Shown piece after piece: positions 1-5,890 of a stretch of DNA of 5,890 nucleotides; the first letter of the stretch is position 1, and every line of letters begins with the position of its first letter. The translations under genes were made by a program, and so were the position numbers. The notes under the pieces were generated by a model, which saw only the letters and a list, made by a program, of their open reading frames with translations, had not been told where the DNA came from and ran no database searches. The DNA is from Lachnospiraceae bacterium (lineage in GTDB: Bacteria > Bacillota > Clostridia > Lachnospirales > Lachnospiraceae), in the NCBI GenBank assembly GCA_017651385.1, contig JAGCCY010000085.1, forward strand, positions 1 through 5,890, written 5' to 3'.

Positions 1-2978
1 ATAAGCCTTACATAAGTGTAATTCCTCTCGGGAAGCTCATATATATGGTTCGCATTGTCGAGTTCCGCCGCAGAGTACGGCAGGAAAGAAACTTCCATCG
101 TACCGGTCTTTACCCTGAATTCAATACCTTCGCCGTTATCATCGGTAAGCGTAAGCCATCTTACATTCGTACGGTTACCGCACTCCTGCGGTCTTAAATA
201 TCTTGTAAGATTTTCGGATACCTTTGCCGAATGGACAGCTGTCTTTGAACCGTTGTTTCTGTCCCTGTAATTCTCATAAGGTCCCTTACCGAAATATTTA
301 ACGTTCTCAAGTTCTTTTATAAGTTTAAAGTCCATGCCCACAAGCGGAAGCTCGGGAAGTCCTTCAAGACCGTGATAGCTTAACGTAACCTCTATAGAGT
401 CATCAGGATATACGCGATATATTACTCTCGTCCATATCCTTAAGTCAAGAAGACAGTTATAATCGTAGACTGCTTCAACGTATTCACCCTTGTCTTCAAG
501 TTCTGAAAGAACGCATCTGGGATACAACGACAGCATCTGCCAAAGCTGTGCCTTCTTATCAAGGCCGGCCCCCTTGTCGTTATCGGTGTAAGCCCTGTAA
601 TATACCGGCATCGGAGTACTTAATAGATACTCTTTTCCGGCAAAAGAAAGTGCCCTCGGACCGGGAGTAAATCTTCCGAACAAGATGCGCATATTCTCCG
701 TTGATACTCCGGCAGTTTCTTTTGCCGACGCAATGAACTTAAACGGACTTTTTTCATCGGAGATCAGGATCTCTTCATATTCGGAACCGTCGTCTGTATT
801 TTCATCACCGGCTTTGACGTTTTCCTGCTCTTCCTTATCGACATATACGGCTTTTTCTCCGAAGCAGACTTCATGATCCGCATCGGCCCATCTCGTTGCC
901 TCTTTTTCATAAAGCGAAGCATTTATCACGTAATCGCCGCATAGATCTTCTTTATTGTCAAATCCCGTTTCCAAGGTGAGCGAATTTAAGGAAGCGCAGA
1001 AAAGATTATCAAACCTCTTTTCATAAATAACACCCGTTTCGTCTGAGACGGTATACACAAGGTAGTATGAAGAAAGGTTTTTGAAAAGATTTCGGTTCGA
1101 TAGTATTATCGTATCTTCCGACACTTCGATCTTAACGTTTGCATAAAGTTCTTTGACTTCCGAAACCTTCGGAGAATCCGTGCGGTCCGCAAACACGATA
1201 CCGTCGCCCGAAAAAGCGCCGTTATTGGGAAAATCCCTAAAGTCTCCGCCGTAACCCAGCCGGGTCTTTTCCTTGTCGGTATATAAAGCCTGATCGATAT
1301 AATCCCAGATAAATCCGCCGCTGTAAGTTTCGAATTCTTCAAGATCCGTATAAAGCTTCATGCCTCCCGTGGAATTACCCATTGAATGCATATATTCGCA
1401 CAGCACATACGGCTTATCGGGATTGGATGTAAGATATGACCTTACATCATCGGGTTTTGCATACATTCTCGATTCAAAGTCCGAAGCGTCCCTGTATTCC
1501 GGGCTCCAGCTCACACCCTCATAATGGACGGGGCGTGTCGAATCTATCTCTTTGATGTGTCTGTACATCTCACGGAAATTCTCCCCGCCGTAAGACTCAT
1601 TGCCGAGACTCCAGATTATTACGGCAGGGTGATTTCTGTCACGCCTTACCATATTGTCCGCGCGAAATACCACCGTATCCCTCCAGTCGGGTCTGCTTGC
1701 GGGCACCGGCTGATTGAAAGGACTTTCGGGCGAATAATCCCAGCTTCCGTGAGTTTCAAGGTTGGTCTCGTCTATCATATATATGCCATACTCGTCACAA
1801 AGTCTGTACCACATTGACTGATTTGGATAATGGCATGTTCTTACCGCATTGATGTTGTTTCGCTTAAAGTTCTTTATATCCTCAAGCATTTCTTCATATG
1901 TTACGGCGCGGCCGTTTAAAGCACTGAATTCATGACGGTTTACACCCTTTAATACAAGGTGTCTGCCGTTTAATTTAAGTACACTTCCATCTATCTCAAT
2001 ACGACTGAAACCGACTTTCATTACAGCATATTCAAGCGGTTCACCCGCTTCATCGGTAAGTGCGACTCTTAATGTATAAAGATTCGGGACCTCGGCACTC
2101 CAGGGAAGTACGTCTTTTACAGTTCCGGATACATACGTGAACTTTTCGCCGTCCTTTTCGATTATCTTACCTTCCGTTGAAAGAACAAGATTTCCGTTTG
2201 CGTCCAATACATCGGTCAGAGCATATCGTGCCGGTCCTTCAACTTTTATGAGCGCCTTGAGTATGCCTTCTTGACTCTCACAGTCAAAATCTGTCTCGGT
2301 GGCAATATCCCACACATGCGCAACGGGAATTGCAAAAAGGTATACTTCCCTGAATATACCGAACATCCTCCACATATCCTGACACTCAAGCCATGTTTCC
2401 GAAGAATTCCTGTATACTTCGATCGCAAGAGTATTTTCTCCGTCTTTTAAATATTTGGTAAGTTCAGCCTCAGACGGAGTAAAACTGTCGGTCGAAAAGC
2501 ATACATATTCTCCGTTCAAGAAAAGTCTGAAAGCAGTCTGTACTCCCTGAAGGGATATGAACACTTTTTTGCCCTTAAGTTCATCTTTAAGAGTAAATCT
2601 TGTCACATAGCTTCCCACCGGCGAATCGGTTCTCGAAACTTCACCCGGTTTTAAATCTTCGATCCCGTGCCAGGGATACTCGGAATTTATATACTTTGGC
2701 ACATCGTAACCGCTTAACTCGATATTTCCGGGCACTTTGATATCTTCAAAGCCTTCGAGCGGATCTCCCTGCTCATAGAAATGCTCAGGTCTTTCATATA
2801 GATTCTTTGAATATCTAAACTTCCACATACCGTTTAAACTTTGCTTAAGCGGCATGTTCTCATTATGGATCACATCCTTTACGGAATCGTAAAACCAATG
2901 ATCGGAATGAGCTTCAATGATGTTTTCTCTGTAAAATTCGGGGTTCTCAAGTTTTAAATACAATTCTTCGGTGGTCAT
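1..2978 (-). CDS. lacZ: Beta-galactosidase, GH2 LacZ type (C-terminus off the left edge)
   Basis: Hydrolyses terminal beta-D-galactosides such as lactose, by a retaining mechanism. The frame is open from ATG at 2978 to the left edge: 992 codons, against 1024 residues in E. coli LacZ, so probably the last 30-50 residues are missing. Checkpoints along the frame show no frameshift. Approximate order: sugar-binding jelly roll (40-215, with QDMWRMFGIFREV near 200-210), Ig-like domain (217-320), TIM barrel (322-615), linker domain, and the large C-terminal beta domain (from about 730, with RAYTDNDKG near 800). The acid/base is E461 in WSLGNESYG and the nucleophile E528 in VLCEYMHSMGN. H349 (NRHEF), H383 (CHYPN), E408 and H410 (LETHG) and W558 (GGFIWDYIDQ) match E. 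coli active-site or metal-site residues. D592 (FSGDG) stands where E. coli has N604. There is no signal peptide, so it is cytoplasmic. It is the second gene of an operon with the AraC-type regulator. Exact substrate preference among beta-galactosides is not readable from sequence. Confidence 0.96.
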   Translation of the reverse strand, partial: MTTEELYLKLENPEFYRENIIEAHSDHWFYDSVKDVIHNENMPLKQSLNGMWKFRYSKNLYERPEHFYEQGDPLEGFEDIKVPGNIELSGYDVPKYINSEYPWHGIEDLKPGEVSRTDSPVGSYVTRFTLKDELKGKKVFISLQGVQTAFRLFLNGEYVCFSTDSFTPSEAELTKYLKDGENTLAIEVYRNSSETWLECQDMWRMFGIFREVYLFAIPVAHVWDIATETDFDCESQEGILKALIKVEGPARYALTDVLDANGNLVLSTEGKIIEKDGEKFTYVSGTVKDVLPWSAEVPNLYTLRVALTDEAGEPLEYAVMKVGFSRIEIDGSVLKLNGRHLVLKGVNRHEFSALNGRAVTYEEMLEDIKNFKRNNINAVRTCHYPNQSMWYRLCDEYGIYMIDETNLETHGSWDYSPESPFNQPVPASRPDWRDTVVFRADNMVRRDRNHPAVIIWSLGNESYGGENFREMYRHIKEIDSTRPVHYEGVSWSPEYRDASDFESRMYAKPDDVRSYLTSNPDKPYVLCEYMHSMGNSTGGMKLYTDLEEFETYSGGFIWDYIDQALYTDKEKTRLGYGGDFRDFPNNGAFSGDGIVFADRTDSPKVSEVKELYANVKIEVSEDTIILSNRNLFKNLSSYYLVYTVSDETGVIYEKRFDNLFCASLNSLTLETGFDNKEDLCGDYVINASLYEKEATRWADADHEVCFGEKAVYVDKEEQENVKAGDENTDDGSEYEEILISDEKSPFKFIASAKETAGVSTENMRILFGRFTPGPRALSFAGKEYLLSTPMPVYYRAYTDNDKGAGLDKKAQLWQMLSLYPRCVLSELEDKGEYVEAVYDYNCLLDLRIWTRVIYRVYPDDSIEVTLSYHGLEGLPELPLVGMDFKLIKELENVKYFGKGPYENYRDRNNGSKTAVHSAKVSENLTRYLRPQECGNRTNVRWLTLTDDNGEGIEFRVKTGTMEVSFLPYSAAELDNANHIYELPERNYTYVRL

Positions 2979-2979
2979 A

Positions 2980-3930
2980 TTACAGTACCGTAATTCCTTC
3001 CTTTATATTTGTATATAATCTCTCCGCCTTGTCCGGATCGTTTTTTAAAAGTTTTCTGTATGCGGTCGGAGTGCATCCCGCAAACCTCTTAAAAATCTTG
3101 TTAAAGTAGCTTGGATTGTTGAATCCCGTTATATACGAAAGGTCCGATATTGATTCATATGCTCCCGGATCTTTGTATAAAAGCCTTACCGCGCTGTATA
3201 TCCTGTACTCCATAAGATATTCGACCGGTGACTTAAAAAGAACACGTTTAAAACATCTGCAGCATTCGCTGTTGCTTAAATGTATGTGATCGGCTATATC
3301 ATCTAAAGTGATCATGTCGCTGTAATTCTCCGAAATGTAAGCCACGGCGGCTTCCACTCTCTTTTCATCGGATGTATGCGAATTTTTACCGAATATCGTA
3401 CTGTCCCTGTCGACCGTATATTCAAGGAGTGAAAACCATAAGTTTGAAAGAAGGCTTCTCGTGATGAGCTCATAGCCCTTTTTCTTTACAAGGTTTGCCG
3501 CAACGATACGGTTGCAGTTATCAAGTATGGCCTCGTCCCTGATCGTATCTTCGTTAAGAAGTATAAGCTTTCCCGAAACTTTTTTGATAAACGGCCTGCC
3601 GTAAAGATCATATAACGGCTTTTCGGGCAATACGTATTTTACATCAAAGGCAATTTCATAAAAACCGCACGATTCATTGGAAACCAGGTGAAGCTTAAAC
3701 GCAGTGCCGCTGTTGATAAGTATTCCCTGGCCTGCATTTAAAACGTGATTTTCCGTTTCCGTAGCCACTCTTAATGAACCGTTGTTTATGATAAGAATGA
3801 TAATATCATTAAACTTAAGACTTGGGGCTTCGGAATTCTTATAGCCCGCCTTAAGCTCCATAAAGCGTACCAGCACCGGGTACTCTGCCCTTTTATGCTT
3901 TATGCTGTATTCGGAAAAACTAACGTCCAT
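2980..3930 (-). CDS. AraC-family transcriptional regulator
   Basis: Ligand-responsive DNA-binding regulator, 316 residues, in the usual range for two-domain AraC proteins (about 280-320). The N-terminal half (about 18-100) looks like a cupin sensor, with beta-rich IIILIINNGSLRVATE and an LNAGQGILINSGTAFKLH stretch typical of AraC-type sugar-binding domains. The C-terminal half (about 188-295) carries two helix-turn-helix units: the first around 209-231 (LDDIADHIHLSNSECCRCFK), the second at 261-293 with the family signature core ITGFNNPSYFNKIFKRF and the following TPTAYRK. The ATG at 3930 is preceded by GAGGAAGG at good spacing, which fixes the start. It ends one base before lacZ, so the two are almost certainly cotranscribed, and it is the likely controller of the beta-galactosidase. 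The effector (a galactoside or derived sugar) is inference. No membrane segment is seen. Confidence 0.93.
   Translation of the reverse strand: MDVSFSEYSIKHKRAEYPVLVRFMELKAGYKNSEAPSLKFNDIIILIINNGSLRVATETENHVLNAGQGILINSGTAFKLHLVSNESCGFYEIAFDVKYVLPEKPLYDLYGRPFIKKVSGKLILLNEDTIRDEAILDNCNRIVAANLVKKKGYELITRSLLSNLWFSLLEYTVDRDSTIFGKNSHTSDEKRVEAAVAYISENYSDMITLDDIADHIHLSNSECCRCFKRVLFKSPVEYLMEYRIYSAVRLLYKDPGAYESISDLSYITGFNNPSYFNKIFKRFAGCTPTAYRKLLKNDPDKAERLYTNIKEGITVL
2994..3003 (-). promoter_or_regulatory. Probable lacZ ribosome binding site inside the end of the regulator gene
   Basis: On the minus strand AAGGAAGGAA lies in the last codons of the AraC-type gene, about 15-17 bases before the lacZ ATG. 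This is longer than the usual 5-9 base spacing. With only one base between the regulator's TAA and the lacZ ATG, lacZ translation probably relies partly on ribosomes that have just finished the upstream gene. The motif is seen directly; coupling is inferred. Confidence 0.45.
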
Positions 3931-3934
3931 TTAA

Positions 3935-3942
3935 CCTTCCTC
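3935..3942 (-). promoter_or_regulatory. Ribosome binding site of the AraC-type gene
   Basis: GAGGAAGG on the minus strand ends four bases before the ATG at 3930, with its GAGG core eight bases away. This supports the chosen start. Confidence 0.75.
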
Positions 3943-3961
3943 AAAAAATCCCCTTATAAAA

Positions 3962-3977
3962 TACAATATGTATTGTA
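3962..3977. repeat. Perfect palindrome, candidate operator of the araC-lacZ operon
   Basis: TACAATA-TG-TATTGTA is a perfect inverted repeat: 7-bp arms and a 2-bp centre. It lies 32-47 bases before the regulator's ATG and just after the terminator of the preceding gene, overlapping the candidate -10 region. Two-fold symmetry of this size fits a dimeric repressor. AraC-family proteins more often use direct repeats, so the binder may be another regulator. The AT-rich sequence makes chance symmetry possible. Confidence 0.4.
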
Positions 3978-3992
3978 CCTTTTTTTTAACAA
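3963..3992 (-). promoter_or_regulatory. Weak candidate promoter for the araC-lacZ operon
   Basis: On the minus strand TTGTTA (3992-3987, 4/6 match to TTGACA) is followed by CATATT (3970-3965, 16-base spacer) or TATTGT (3968-3963, 18-base spacer), each 4/6 to TATAAT. A poor match to consensus is expected for an activator-dependent promoter. The -35 falls within the T tract of the upstream terminator and the -10 within the palindrome. It is placed mainly because a promoter is needed in this 114-base gap. Confidence 0.3.
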
Positions 3993-4021
3993 AAAAGGAA
4001 CGGTTCAAATGACCGTTCCTT
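3991..4021 (-). terminator. Intrinsic terminator of the anchored isomerase gene
   Basis: On the minus strand a perfect 10-bp stem, AAGGAACGGT (4021-4012) with ACCGTTCCTT (4004-3995), encloses a 7-base loop and runs into a TTTTTT tract (3996-3991) followed by GTT. It begins 23 bases after the TAA at 4047-4045. It should end transcripts of the isomerase gene and isolate the araC-lacZ operon. On the plus strand the stem lacks a good T run, so it is one-directional. Confidence 0.9.
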
Positions 4022-4044
4022 CTTATTATTTCATTAAAATTTCC

Positions 4045-5283
4045 TTACTGTACGGTTACGACGCTCTTAATATATTCCATTGCGGCAAGCTTGATCGCGT
4101 TCTGTGTGATAAATCCTTTGCCGTAAGTTGCTTCGTCACCGTAAGCTGCAACAACTTCCGAATACTGTTCGTCCGTATACTTAAGACCCTGTTCTTTATA
4201 GATCTTTTCAAGAGTCATCGATACGGCCGTTGTGGTCTTTGCGCGTTCTTTTAACGACTTCTGATAATCGGAATCGCTCATGCCGGTATATTCGGAAAAG
4301 CTTCCGTATCTGGGAGTGCCGAGAATGTACTGATAGTACTGGTTTGTGTAATCATAGTTCTGTTCATCCGAATAGTAAAGCACGGAAGCAAGATTCTTAA
4401 CATATTCCTTGGGATACTTTCCTGCGGATGCATTGTTGTTTAAGTATTCAACGAGATAATTTTCAAGGTTTGCTTCTTCACCGTTTTTCTTAAAGTACTC
4501 TTTAAGTTCTTCGGCAGTGGATGCAACGCCTGCATAGTGTTCTTTGACAAATTCGTCCGTAAGCTCGGGAATTACCGTAATACTGTTGACTTTGCACTCA
4601 AATCTTGCATCCTTGCCCGCAAGATCGGGGTTATTGTCATAAGGATCGGGGAAAGTGACATTTACGGTAACTTCATCTCCGGGATGGGAACCGATGAGCT
4701 GCTGTTCAAAGTCATCGATAAAAGAACCCGAACCGATCGTAAGGGAAGAACCCTGGGCGGAACCGCCGTCAAAAGCAACATCATCAACATATCCCGTGTA
4801 ATCAAGGTTGATCGTATCACCGTCTTTAACGGTCAGAGAAGCATCGTCGTCTGAATACTTTGCACTTGTAAGTGCGGAATCAACATCTGCCCTGATCTTA
4901 TCCTCGGAATATTCGATATCCGCTTTGCTTATGACCATGGACTCAAATTTAAGATCCTTGACGGAACTTAGATCTGCACCTTCTATAAAACCTTCTTCGG
5001 TAAGACCTGCACCGAATGCATTGTTGGGAGAGACCGTCGTTGCCGACTGCCAGATACCCATTACGATAGCACCGATGAAAACAGCGGCAATGGCAAGGCC
5101 TACAATCGTCTCGATTATCCTGCCGAATGCCTTTTTCTTCTTGGAAGCTTTAACTTCAGCCTTTCTGGCTTCACGCTTTGCTTTGCTCTTGCTTATCGTG
5201 TCGGTTGAACCGTTATCAACCTTTTCTTCATCATCCTTAACCTCTTCTTCAGGCTCGATGATATCCTTAACTTCTTCACTCAT
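4045..5283 (-). CDS. Membrane-anchored trigger-factor-like peptidyl-prolyl isomerase (FKBP type)
   Basis: Predicted protein-folding helper that isomerises proline bonds, probably on the outer face of the membrane. The 412 residues fall into: an acidic then lysine/arginine-rich tail (1-54); one hydrophobic helix (about 57-78, GLAIAAVFIGAIVMGIW); a linker (79-150); an FKBP domain (about 153-237: DGDTINLDYTGYVDD, FDGG, GSGSFIDDFEQQLIG, PGDEVTVNVTFPDPY); and a helical C-terminal region (238-412) starting PELTDEFVKEHY, which resembles the start of the trigger factor C-terminal domain (PELTxEF). The N-terminal ribosome-binding domain of trigger factor is absent, replaced by the anchor. The basic cluster just before the helix predicts N-inside topology with the isomerase outside. 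The helix is not followed by an obvious cleavage site, nor is a lipobox seen. The start is fixed by GGAGGA seven bases before the ATG. It has its own terminator and probably its own promoter. The FKBP assignment is firm; client proteins are unknown. Confidence 0.88.
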   Translation of the reverse strand: MSEEVKDIIEPEEEVKDDEEKVDNGSTDTISKSKAKREARKAEVKASKKKKAFGRIIETIVGLAIAAVFIGAIVMGIWQSATTVSPNNAFGAGLTEEGFIEGADLSSVKDLKFESMVISKADIEYSEDKIRADVDSALTSAKYSDDDASLTVKDGDTINLDYTGYVDDVAFDGGSAQGSSLTIGSGSFIDDFEQQLIGSHPGDEVTVNVTFPDPYDNNPDLAGKDARFECKVNSITVIPELTDEFVKEHYAGVASTAEELKEYFKKNGEEANLENYLVEYLNNNASAGKYPKEYVKNLASVLYYSDEQNYDYTNQYYQYILGTPRYGSFSEYTGMSDSDYQKSLKERAKTTTAVSMTLEKIYKEQGLKYTDEQYSEVVAAYGDEATYGKGFITQNAIKLAAMEYIKSVVTVQ

Positions 5284-5290
5284 TGGTATA

Positions 5291-5296
5291 TCCTCC
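5291..5296 (-). promoter_or_regulatory. Strong ribosome binding site of the isomerase gene
   Basis: GGAGGA on the minus strand, seven bases before the ATG at 5283, is near-ideal for Firmicutes. It lies seven bases downstream of the folded leader, so the leader could influence its accessibility. Confidence 0.85.
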
Positions 5297-5303
5297 GTAA
5301 CTT

Positions 5304-5349
5304 ATGCGCCGCTTTCGCGGCCCGCCTGCTTACTATGTAAGCCACGCAC
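5304..5349 (-). promoter_or_regulatory. Structured 5' leader with two tandem hairpins
   Basis: The predicted leader RNA contains GCUUAC-AUA-GUAAGC (5342-5328, 6-bp stem) followed by GCCGC-GAAA-GCGGC (5321-5308, 5-bp stem capped by a GNRA tetraloop). GUGC (5349-5346) can pair with GCAU (5307-5304), with one G-U pair, closing both into a three-way junction. The structure starts almost at the predicted transcription start and ends seven bases before the ribosome binding site. Pairing is seen directly in sequence. A role in mRNA stability or translational control is inferred. I do not recognise it as a named riboswitch or leader family. Confidence 0.45.
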
Positions 5350-5356
5350 TTTTATC

Positions 5357-5385
5357 AGTATACTTTCTTTTTTATTATTAGTAAA
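5357..5385 (-). promoter_or_regulatory. Candidate sigma-70-type promoter of the isomerase gene
   Basis: On the minus strand TTTACT (5385-5380, 4/6 to TTGACA), a 17-base spacer, then TATACT (5362-5357, 5/6 to TATAAT). The start point would be an A near 5350, giving a leader of about 67 bases. The spacer is AT-rich. This is the best promoter match in the window and suggests the isomerase gene is transcribed independently of prfA, though readthrough is possible. Confidence 0.5.
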
Positions 5386-5412
5386 TCACCTAAAATATGA
5401 AATTTTGGTGAT
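5385..5412 (-). other. Hairpin at the end of prfA, weak terminator candidate
   Basis: Starting at the stop codon, ATCACC-AAAAT (5412-5402) can pair with ATTTT-GGTGAT (5396-5385, one bulged A) around a 5-base loop: 11 bp in all, over half of it A-U. No T run follows (TTACTAATAATAAAA), so it is not a canonical intrinsic terminator. It could protect the 3' end of the prfA message or slow polymerase. The last stem base overlaps the -35 of the next gene's candidate promoter. Confidence 0.35.
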
Positions 5413-5890
5413 CAATTATCACTGTTCTGCATTTTTGTAAGCTTGGCCGCCTGATCCGCAGCGATGAGGCTGTCGAGTATCTGATCGAGATCTCCGTCAA
5501 GCACACCCTCAAGATTGTGGGAAGTAAATCCTATACGATGATCCGTTACACGGCTTTGCGGGAAGTTATAGGTCCTTATCTTCTCCGACCTGTCGCCCGT
5601 TCCGATCTGGCTTCTTCGAAGTTCCGCTTCCTCGTCGTGCTGTTTCTGCATCTCAAGGTCATAAAGCTTTGCCCTTAACAATGCAAAAGCCTTGTCCTTG
5701 TTCTGAAGCTGCGACTTTTCTGTCTGCGAATATACCACGATCCCCGTAGGATAGTGGGTAAGTCTTACCGCAGAGTCGGTCGTATTGACACACTGGCCGC
5801 CGTTACCCGAAGCCCGCATTACGTCGATCCTTATATCTTTTTCGTCGATCACTACATCAACATCTTCAACCTCGGGCATGACAGCCACGG
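5412..5890 (-). CDS. prfA: Peptide chain release factor 1 (N-terminal part off the right edge)
   Basis: Class I release factor that recognises UAA and UAG in the ribosomal A site and triggers hydrolysis of peptidyl-tRNA. About 159 codons are visible of a usual 355-360. The first visible residues, [12 protein letters not shown], match the middle of the family, so the true start lies beyond the edge and the GTG at 5888 is internal. The catalytic GGQ is present in [18 protein letters not shown] (GGQ encoded near 5801-5793). Release factor 1 rather than 2 is indicated by [21 protein letters not shown], where RF2 has a different sequence ending in SRIKDLRTG. The codon-recognition domain (PXT motif) is in the missing part. 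It ends with TGA at 5414-5412. In many Firmicutes prfA follows prmC, whose product methylates the GGQ glutamine; that neighbour would lie off the right edge. Confidence 0.97.
   Translation of the reverse strand, partial: VAVMPEVEDVDVVIDEKDIRIDVMRASGNGGQCVNTTDSAVRLTHYPTGIVVYSQTEKSQLQNKDKAFALLRAKLYDLEMQKQHDEEAELRRSQIGTGDRSEKIRTYNFPQSRVTDHRIGFTSHNLEGVLDGDLDQILDSLIAADQAAKLTKMQNSDN

Noticed and set aside
1106..2428. Several short open frames on both strands inside lacZ
   Set aside because: The lacZ frame is continuous through them with conserved active-site motifs; they are frame shadows.
3995..4021. The terminator stem acting also in the plus direction
   Set aside because: After the stem the plus strand reads CTTATTATT, without a usable T run, and no plus-strand gene ends there.
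3895..4254. A 119-codon plus-strand open frame spanning the araC upstream gap
   Set aside because: It crosses the terminator and overlaps two minus-strand genes; the phenylalanine-rich product matches no family I know.
4045..5283. A canonical tig (trigger factor) gene
   Set aside because: The N-terminal ribosome-binding domain is missing and a membrane helix is present, so the tig symbol was not used.
5304..5349. A known metabolite riboswitch in the isomerase leader
   Set aside because: The two short hairpins lack the conserved unpaired core expected of the riboswitch classes I can recall, and there is no terminator or antiterminator alternative. Kept only as an unassigned structured leader.
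4808..5440. A 210-codon plus-strand open frame opposite the isomerase gene
   Set aside because: It lies antisense to a well-supported gene, has a serine/leucine-rich composition typical of a reverse-strand shadow, and has no ribosome binding site or recognisable domain.
5412..5890. Release factor 2 (prfB) as the identity of the right-edge gene
   Set aside because: The [14 protein letters not shown] segment is characteristic of release factor 1; RF2 has a different sequence there.

Overview
The window looks like low-to-mid GC Clostridia, most likely Lachnospiraceae. This rests on strong purine-rich Shine-Dalgarno sites (GGAGGA, GAGGAAGG), AT-rich intergenic DNA, an intracellular GH2 beta-galactosidase paired with an AraC-type regulator, and a membrane-anchored trigger-factor-like isomerase. 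The taxonomic call is inference from gene style; no rRNA or other marker gene beyond prfA is present. All genes read on the minus strand, so transcription runs from high to low coordinates.

Layout in transcription order. (1) 5890-5412: the C-terminal part of peptide chain release factor 1 (prfA), cut by the right edge. (2) 5411-5284: a 128-base gap with a bulged hairpin at the prfA stop, a good candidate sigma-70-type promoter (TTTACT-17-TATACT), and a leader whose predicted transcript folds into two tandem hairpins closed by a short helix just before a strong ribosome binding site. (3) 5283-4045: a 412-residue protein with a charged cytoplasmic tail, one membrane helix and an FKBP/trigger-factor-like isomerase plus C-terminal domain. 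(4) 4044-3931: a 114-base gap with a strong intrinsic terminator (10-bp perfect stem and T tract), followed by a perfect 7-2-7 palindrome and a weak candidate promoter. (5) 3930-2980: an AraC-family regulator. (6) 2978-1: a LacZ-type GH2 beta-galactosidase, separated from the regulator by one base and cut by the left edge shortly before its C-terminus.

How they work together. Release factor 1 and the anchored foldase are housekeeping functions; the second seems to have its own promoter and leader. The regulator and beta-galactosidase form a compact local sugar-use operon in which the regulator is the promoter-proximal gene, which suggests autoregulated induction. No transporter is visible; it may lie beyond the left edge or elsewhere.

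No gene-free stretch exceeds 300 bases. I see no RNA genes, CRISPR array, insertion sequence or prophage. The most distinctive items are the trigger-factor-like protein without a ribosome-binding domain, its structured leader, and the palindrome upstream of the araC-type gene. I found no clear evidence of a wholly new system.
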